Shown: positions 1 through 3,705 of the stretch, piece by piece | Layout: the number at the start of each line of letters is the position of its first letter | Position numbering within the stretch: position 1 is the first letter of the stretch | DNA from: Betaproteobacteria bacterium | Lineage (GTDB): Bacteria > Pseudomonadota > Gammaproteobacteria > Burkholderiales > SG8-41 | Length of the DNA stretch: 7,035 nt | Direction of reading: 5' to 3' | Assembly (NCBI GenBank): GCA_021414185.1 | Contig: JAIOOZ010000485.1 | Location: 1 to 7,035 of the forward strand | Program-made: the position numbers and the translations under genes | Notes under the pieces: generated by a model | What the model was told of the DNA's origin: nothing | Database searches by the model: none | Seen by the model: the letters and a program-made list of their open reading frames with translations, nothing else

Positions 1-327
1 CGCATCGCGCGCAACGCTCTCACCGATCACTTTCGCCGCCAGCGGCCGGAGCAGGCGGTCGAGGACGATGATCTGATTTTTCTCGCCGGCGGCGCGCCCG
101 ATCCGGAAATCGAAGCGGTCAGCGGATTCCGCGACTGCGTGCGCAAGGCCTTCGCCGCGTTTGGCGAGGCGTTTCGCGTGCGCGCCGAAGTGCTGATGCT
201 GGTGGCGGTGGAAGGCTGGGATATGAAGGAACTCGCGACCATGCTGGGCCGCACCGAGGGCGCGACGCGCGAATACGTGTCGCAATGCCGGCAGAAGGCG
301 CGGCCGTTTTTCGAGCCGTGCCTGTAG
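1..327 (+). CDS. Sigma-70 family (ECF-type) RNA polymerase sigma factor, 3' part
   Basis: The reading frame is open from the first base and ends at TAG 325-327, giving the last 108 residues of a protein whose start lies outside the window. Residues 1-16 (RIARNALTDHFRRQRP) match the end of sigma region 2.4, which reads the -10 element. Residues about 28-45 are an acidic, variable linker. Residues about 47-105 form region 4, with a helix-turn-helix around GWDMKELATMLGRTEGATRE that would contact the -35 element, followed by the typical basic end with QCRQKARPF. The protein would direct RNA polymerase to a small regulon in the cytoplasm. The next gene begins 15 bp downstream on the same strand and encodes a single-pass membrane protein, the usual layout for a sigma factor and its regulator. 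Family assignment is firm. The target regulon cannot be seen. Confidence 0.9.
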   Translation, partial: RIARNALTDHFRRQRPEQAVEDDDLIFLAGGAPDPEIEAVSGFRDCVRKAFAAFGEAFRVRAEVLMLVAVEGWDMKELATMLGRTEGATREYVSQCRQKARPFFEPCL

Positions 328-342
328 CGAACGGCGAAGCCC

Positions 343-927
343 ATGCAATCACCCGATAATCCCAAACCCGGCGACGACGATGCCTGGCTCGCGGCACTCG
401 CCGGGCGCGATCCGGCCGGCGCCGATGCGAAGACGGTGACTGAGGCGCGCGCCATGCGTGAAGCCATGCTCGAAGCGCGCGGCGACGTGGCGAGTGCTGA
501 CGACGCCACCGAGCGCAATCTGCAGCGCCTGCTGTTCCGGCTGCGCAAGGAGCGATTGCTCGATGACGCGCGCGCACCGCGCCGTTGGCTGCCCTACGCC
601 GGCATTGCGGTGGCGGCATCGCTTGCGCTGACGACAGCGCTGATCGTGTTTCAACGCGAGGCGCCGGACGACGACAGCGCAGTGATGCGCGGCGACGGCA
701 CGCAAACGATTGCGCGCGCCGATCCCAAGGCAAGCGCCGCCGCGCTCGTGGCTGTGCTGCGCGACGCGGGGCTCAAGCCGACGTTGATCGAATTCGGCGA
801 CACACTGACCGTCACGGCCGACTGGCCCGCGCAGCCGGACGCGCGTCAGCGCGCGGCGCTTGCGCAACACGGGCTCAAGCCGCCGCGCGATGGCCGCCTG
901 CGCGTGGAGATCAGGCGCACGCGGTGA
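343..927 (+). CDS. Single-pass membrane protein, probable partner or anti-sigma factor of the upstream sigma factor
   Basis: This 194-residue protein has three visible parts. Residues 1-80 are a charged cytoplasmic region containing DDDAWLAALAGRD (11-23) and a helical stretch rich in Arg and Glu (about 34-75). Residues about 82-104 are one hydrophobic segment (WLPYAGIAVAASLALTTALI...). Residues 105-194 are a periplasmic domain with ALVAVLRDAGLKPTLIEFGD and a basic end. It follows the sigma gene with a 15-bp gap, so the two are probably cotranscribed. The only possible ribosome binding site is weak (GGCGAAG at about 334-340). The domain layout and position fit an anti-sigma factor. However, there is no HxxxCxxC zinc motif and no recognisable FecR or RskA signature; the protein contains no cysteine at all. 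From memory, similar 'WLxALAGR' proteins sit beside sigma genes in other Burkholderiales. The regulatory role is inferred from layout only. Confidence 0.7.
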   Translation: MQSPDNPKPGDDDAWLAALAGRDPAGADAKTVTEARAMREAMLEARGDVASADDATERNLQRLLFRLRKERLLDDARAPRRWLPYAGIAVAASLALTTALIVFQREAPDDDSAVMRGDGTQTIARADPKASAAALVAVLRDAGLKPTLIEFGDTLTVTADWPAQPDARQRAALAQHGLKPPRDGRLRVEIRRTR

Positions 928-951
928 ACAGCGGCGTCACAAATGCGATTC

Positions 952-1083
952 GCCCCCATCCTGGCCTTCCCCCGCAGGCGGGGGAAGGAAGCTAAATCGT
1001 AACTCCCTCATTGCACGCGGCGGACGGAAACGAATTGCACTCCCTCCCTTGCACGTAGTGCGGGGGAGGGCTGGGGTGGGTGC
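952..1083. repeat. Structured intergenic repeat, copy A (foldback ends, two inner hairpin modules)
   Basis: This 132-bp element has ends that are inverted repeats of each other: 952-973 pairs with 1062-1083, with several G-U pairs and one mismatch at 1081. Inside the left end is a perfect 10-bp hairpin (965-974 with 979-988, loop CAGG). Two modules beginning CTCCCTC start at 1003 and 1040, 37 bp apart. The second forms a 13-bp hairpin (1042-1054 with 1058-1070, loop GTA) that includes two T-G wobbles. It lies between the sigma/partner pair and the first small exported gene. No T-run follows either hairpin, so it does not look like a simple intrinsic terminator. It resembles a non-autonomous, MITE- or REP-like repeat; no target-site duplication was recognised. 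Confidence 0.8.
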
Positions 1084-1142
1084 AACCCCGGGCGTCAATG
1101 TCGGTGGAGTTTTTGGATAGGCTGAACAGGCATCTAAATTTC

Positions 1143-1150
1143 AAGGGAGA
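1143..1150 (+). promoter_or_regulatory. Ribosome binding site of the first small exported gene
   Basis: AAGGGAGA lies 5 bases before ATG 1156. This favours ATG 1156 over the GTG one codon upstream at 1153, which would leave only two bases of spacing. Confidence 0.7.
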
Positions 1151-1155
1151 GCGTG

Positions 1156-1563
1156 ATGAAAGGCGGATTCTGGAAAGTGGTGTGTGGCGTTGCGTTGCTC
1201 GCGGTTGCGGGGTGGGCAGGTGCTGCAGACCAAAATGAATATTTTGATTGTAAAGTTGAGGCTGTATCAGCCAGCGGTGATAACGCGGATTTTTACCGGA
1301 AAGGCGCCCAAGATTGCATAAATAGAAGAAGCTGCCAAAACGAAAAATACAACTTGGCGGAATTAGCGAAGACACCAAGTACTTACGAACAGGTCATGAA
1401 ATATACTGATTCAGGCAAAGTGGCTATGCACCTTACCATCAGTAGAGTTGACGGAAAATTTCAACTTATACGTGTTGCCCAATCAGATAGGCAGAATAAT
1501 CCACAGGCTTGGGTAACAACGAAAGGCACGTGCGAACTTAAAACAGAAAAACTCAAATACTAG
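1156..1563 (+). CDS. Small exported four-cysteine protein, family member 1 (unknown function)
   Basis: The product is 135 residues. Residues 1-23 are a clear Sec signal peptide (MKGGFWKVVCGVALLAVAGW, then AGA) with likely cleavage after Ala23, so the mature protein of about 112 residues should be periplasmic or secreted. The mature part has four cysteines (C32, C54, C60, C126), compatible with two disulfide bonds, and no membrane segment. It ends GTCELKTEKLKY after a beta-rich stretch (LTISRVDGKFQLIRV, about 93-107). The second gene downstream shares the signal peptide, the cysteine plan and the C-terminal Gly-x-Cys...Lys-aromatic ending, so they are paralogues. GC content over 1321-1560 is about 40%, far below the flanking genes, which points to acquired or relaxed DNA. 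I do not recognise the family and assign no function. It is bounded upstream and downstream by copies of the same repeat. Confidence 0.75.
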   Translation: MKGGFWKVVCGVALLAVAGWAGAADQNEYFDCKVEAVSASGDNADFYRKGAQDCINRRSCQNEKYNLAELAKTPSTYEQVMKYTDSGKVAMHLTISRVDGKFQLIRVAQSDRQNNPQAWVTTKGTCELKTEKLKY

Positions 1564-1569
1564 AGAATA

Positions 1570-1631
1570 ATCAGGGTCAGTGTAACTTTGCCGCGCAGCG
1601 CGCCAGCTTCACTGGGAATGAGACACTGATC
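1570..1631. repeat. Possible REP-like inverted repeat after the first small exported gene
   Basis: GGTCAGTGT (1575-1583) and ACACTGATC (1623-1631) are inverted copies with one G-T pair, enclosing a GC-rich core with CGCGCAGCGCG. The start (AATCAGGGTCAGTGT) resembles ends of REP-like repeats that I recall from other Pseudomonadota, but this is memory rather than a search. The right end runs straight into sequence shared with the region before repeat copy C. Confidence 0.35.
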
Positions 1632-1652
1632 TTACTCACGTTTATTTTCTCC

Positions 1653-1827
1653 GCCCCCATCCTGGCCTTCCCCCGCACGCGGGGGAAGGAAACTAAATCG
1701 TAGCTCCCTCATTGCATGCGGGGGCGGAAATGAAATCGTAACTCCCTCCCTTGCACGCAGTGCGGGGGAAATGAATTGACTCCCTCCCTTGCGCATGAAA
1801 TGCGCGGGGGAGGGCTGGGGTGGGGGC
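1653..1827. repeat. Structured intergenic repeat, copy B (foldback ends, three inner modules)
   Basis: This is the longest copy, at 175 bp. Its 22-bp ends (1653-1674 and 1806-1827) pair fully: 18 Watson-Crick pairs plus 4 G-U pairs. A perfect 10-bp hairpin with loop CACG lies at 1666-1689. Three modules beginning CTCCCTC start at 1704, 1742 and 1780, exactly 38 bp apart; copy A has two. The last module forms a 15-bp hairpin (1782-1796 with 1800-1814, loop GAA). The element fills most of the 336-bp gap between the two small exported genes. No coding sequence is credible there. Confidence 0.85.
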
Positions 1828-1889
1828 AAAGTTGGGCGGCGATGTTATTGGAATGGTTTGTATTCTTAACGAATGTTTAATTCTTGAAT

Positions 1890-1894
1890 GGAGA
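1890..1894 (+). promoter_or_regulatory. Ribosome binding site of the second small exported gene
   Basis: GGAGA ends 5 bases before ATG 1900. This places the start at 1900 rather than at the in-frame ATG 1888, which has no such site. It aligns with the leader of the first gene (GGAGAxCGTGATGAAA in both). Confidence 0.65.
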
Positions 1895-1899
1895 TCGTG

Positions 1900-2340
1900 A
1901 TGAAAAGCGGACTCTGGAAAGCGGTGTGTGGCGTTGCATTGTTCGCGGTTTCGATCGGAGCCATGGCGCAAAAAGACGATTCTGCTGTGGTGTGTAGTGC
2001 AGTTAGTTTTCAGAATCAGCACTTTTGGAAGGGAGGAAGGAGCGTTCCGGAGACTGGATCCTGCCCAGGAAATGGTCAGTGCAACTGGTTGCCATCTTAT
2101 AGGCTCGTTCCAAAAAATGAGAATGGCTTCGAAGTTAGTGTTGCAGATGCCAAATATACTTGGACCCGAACTGATCGGGATTCGGACAGTGTATCTACTT
2201 TGGTTATAGAAGTTGACCGATTCACGGGTGCGGCGGTGGCAAATTTTAGAAGCCAGAGGAATGACGCCGATCGTAGTCAACAAGTGACGTCAGTTCGCGG
2301 AACCTGTGTCAAGGCGTCGGAAATGAAGCCCAAGTTTTAG
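1900..2340 (+). CDS. Small exported four-cysteine protein, family member 2 (unknown function)
   Basis: The product is 146 residues from ATG 1900; the in-frame ATG 1888 would add four residues ahead of the signal peptide. Residues 1-23 are a Sec signal (MKSGLWKAVCGVALFAVSIG, then AMA), cleaved before QKDD. The mature part contains C32, C55, C61 and C136, almost the same spacing as member 1 (C32, C54, C60, C126), including a C-x5-C pair. It ends GTCVKASEMKPKF. The first 54 coding bases match member 1 at 48 positions (89%), whereas the mature proteins can be aligned only around the cysteines and the C-terminus. The region 2101-2160 is 40% GC. There is no recognised domain and no catalytic motif. 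The paralogy and export calls are well supported; the function is unknown. Confidence 0.75.
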   Translation: MKSGLWKAVCGVALFAVSIGAMAQKDDSAVVCSAVSFQNQHFWKGGRSVPETGSCPGNGQCNWLPSYRLVPKNENGFEVSVADAKYTWTRTDRDSDSVSTLVIEVDRFTGAAVANFRSQRNDADRSQQVTSVRGTCVKASEMKPKF

Positions 2341-2407
2341 GCGGAAACTTTACGTGGAGTTAACGCCGCGAAAGCAGCGTGAATAGTGCGCGGAGAATAA
2401 TATAGTT

Positions 2408-2989
2408 ATGGCAGAAGCGAGAGTCGCAGAGCTCTACTTTCCGTGCGGCACATATTTCATTGTCGTCGCGGGCGACCTGCTCAATACGCGGGTCGATTGC
2501 ATCGTCAACGCTGCCAATGGCGGCCTCTCGCATGGGGGCGGCGTGGCGGCGGCCATTGCCGAGGCGGCAGGCCCCAAACTGGAGGACGAATGCGAACGCA
2601 TTATCCGCGAACACGGCAGAATTGCCGTGACCCATTCCGTGATAACGACTGCGGGCGAACTGCCGTACAAGGGCGTCATTCATGTCGTTGGCCCGCGCAT
2701 GGGGGATGGGGACGAGGAACGCAAGCTGACGCGGACGCTGCAACTGGCATTTGTGCAGGCGCACAAGCGAGGGTGGTCTTCACTGGCATTTCCGGCCGTC
2801 AGTTCCGGGATTTTTGCCGTGCCTTACGAGGCCTGTGCCCGGGCATACTTGAAGGCAGTTACCGGATATTTCGAACTCTATCCGGAAACCTGTTTGCGTA
2901 CCATCCGGCTTTGCGTGTTCGAAGGGCCCTTGCTCGATGCGGTGGTGGCGGAGCTGACGGCCTATCAAAAAAATGAAAAAAACAGATGA
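2408..2989 (+). CDS. Macrodomain protein, probable ADP-ribose binding or ADP-ribosyl/O-acetyl-ADP-ribose hydrolase
   Basis: This 193-residue protein is essentially one macrodomain with no signal peptide, so it should be cytoplasmic. Family landmarks run in order: AGDLLNTRVDCIVNAAN (21-37), with Asn34 and Asn37 in the adenosine/ribose-binding region; the glycine loop HGGGVAAAI (42-50); GPKLEDEC (55-62); ITTAGELP (79-86); IHVVGP (91-96); and the phosphate-binding loop SSGIFAVP (132-139). In most homologues this last loop reads SxGIxG, and here the second Gly is replaced by Ala137. The sequence style is closer to PARP-type/ALC1-like bacterial macrodomains than to a DarG antitoxin. No DarT-like ADP-ribosyltransferase is present. 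The start has a GGAG site 12 bases upstream, rather far. It sits between two small exported genes, in a patch whose neighbours are more AT-rich. Fold assignment is firm; substrate and catalysis are inferred. Confidence 0.88.
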   Translation: MAEARVAELYFPCGTYFIVVAGDLLNTRVDCIVNAANGGLSHGGGVAAAIAEAAGPKLEDECERIIREHGRIAVTHSVITTAGELPYKGVIHVVGPRMGDGDEERKLTRTLQLAFVQAHKRGWSSLAFPAVSSGIFAVPYEACARAYLKAVTGYFELYPETCLRTIRLCVFEGPLLDAVVAELTAYQKNEKNR

Positions 2990-3155
2990 CGGCACGAGTG
3001 CACGCCGGGTTGCCGGCGATCGAGAGGGGCAAAGTGGCAAAACCTGACAAATCGGCGGCGCGCACGTCATGTTTGATAGGCGAATGCCGCGACGGATCTG
3101 TTCAGGCGGCAAAGCCAGCTCAAGGGTTTTTGACAACCAAAGTAGGGGAGTCTTG

Positions 3156-3509
3156 ATGTTTAAGCGTATTGCAGTGGTCGCTGTGTTGTGCGCGGTTGCG
3201 GGGGAGGCTGGGGCGGTAGTGCTGGAGTGTCCAATGTAGGAAGTTAAGCACCCCCGCATCACGATGCAGGCATGGTCGGAACTTATGGACACTTCTGAGT
3301 CTGGTTGGGTAACGAGTGAACATTCTGATACAAGGATTTCTACAGATTCACAAAGAAAGAAGGAATGGCGCATTAATCGATATGGCGGGCGCTTTGAATT
3401 CACCTCAACTTATTTAGACGGAGATTTTGATCGGGAAAACGGAGTTGTCGGAGTTGTAATTACCCAACTGGGCGAGTGTGTTCCGGTCGCCGGTAAAAAA
3501 AGGTTCTAA
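3156..3509 (+). pseudogene. Small exported protein family member 3, interrupted by an in-frame TAG
   Basis: A good ribosome binding site (GGGGAG 3145-3150) precedes ATG 3156. The next 20 codons encode a signal peptide (MFKRIAVVAVLCAVAGEAGA), followed by VVLECPM and then TAG at 3237-3239. The same frame continues without further interruption to TAA 3507-3509, for 117 sense-plus-stop positions before the end. Downstream residues include WRINRYGGRFEFTSTY and the ending GECVPVAGKKRF, matching the C-terminal pattern of the two other family members. Only two mature cysteines exist (codons 25 and 108), so the C-x5-C pair is missing. The ATG at 3264 has no ribosome binding site and would lack export. 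A single nonsense change with everything else intact suggests recent inactivation, though sequencing error or stop readthrough cannot be excluded. GC content over 3301-3480 is about 44%. Confidence 0.7.
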
Positions 3510-3553
3510 AAGATAAACAGATCAGTGTGATCTTACGCACGTTTATTTCTCCC

Positions 3554-3585
3554 GCCCCATCCTGGCCTTCCCCCGGACGCGGGGG
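3554..3585. repeat. Structured intergenic repeat, copy C (truncated left end)
   Basis: This copy holds only the left end of the element found at 952-1083 and 1653-1827: GCCCCATCCTGGCC, then CCTTCCCCCG 3566-3575 and CGGGGG 3580-3585. Homology stops in the right arm of the first hairpin. The 26 bases before it, from about 3528 (TGATCTTACGCACGTTTATT), also match the sequence before copy B from 1627, so the shared segment with copy B is about 58 bp long. It lies after the interrupted exported gene and before the Sel1 gene. Confidence 0.75.
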
Positions 3586-3628
3586 CTGAATTCGCGACTC
3601 CATCCTGACACTTTCGCCTGAGCCGCGT

Positions 3629-3700
3629 CATCCTTTCACAGACCGTGATGTTATTGCGCAAACCCGCGTGGCTCACGGTTGCATTGATGATGAAAGGATG
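3629..3700 (+). promoter_or_regulatory. Nested inverted repeat that could mask the ribosome binding site of the Sel1 gene
   Basis: CATCCTTTCA (3629-3638) is a perfect inverted copy of TGAAAGGATG (3691-3700), which contains the AAAGGA ribosome binding site (3693-3698) for ATG 3706. Nested inside is a second perfect pair, ACCGTGA (3642-3648) with TCACGGT (3673-3679), extendable by one G-U pair. The apical part holds the palindrome TTGCGCAA (3654-3661). If transcribed, the leader would fold into an interrupted hairpin with the ribosome binding site in its outer stem. It could equally be a DNA operator for a dimeric protein. No known riboswitch was recognised. Confidence 0.5.
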
Positions 3701-3705
3701 CGGAG

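Noticed and set aside
952..1827. Repeat copies as a CRISPR array
   Set aside because: The modules are contiguous variants of one another without unique spacers, and no cas gene is visible.
2408..2989. Macrodomain as antitoxin of a DarT/DarG-type system
   Set aside because: No adjacent protein has ADP-ribosyltransferase features, and both neighbouring genes encode exported cysteine proteins. The residues do not carry a DarG-like C-terminal domain.
3130..3135. Perfect TTGACA as a -35 box for the interrupted exported gene
   Set aside because: A -10 box at normal spacing would fall on the start codon (about 3153-3158, TTGATG). The match is probably chance.
2780..3403. Long minus-strand open frame across the macrodomain 3' end and the third exported gene
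   Set aside because: It is antisense to a well-supported macrodomain gene and to the exported-family remnant, and shows no recognisable domain.
3519..3533. AGATCA-GTG-TGATCT palindrome as terminator after the interrupted gene
   Set aside because: The stem is short and AT-rich, and the following sequence has no continuous T-run. Part of it belongs to sequence shared with the region before repeat copy B.
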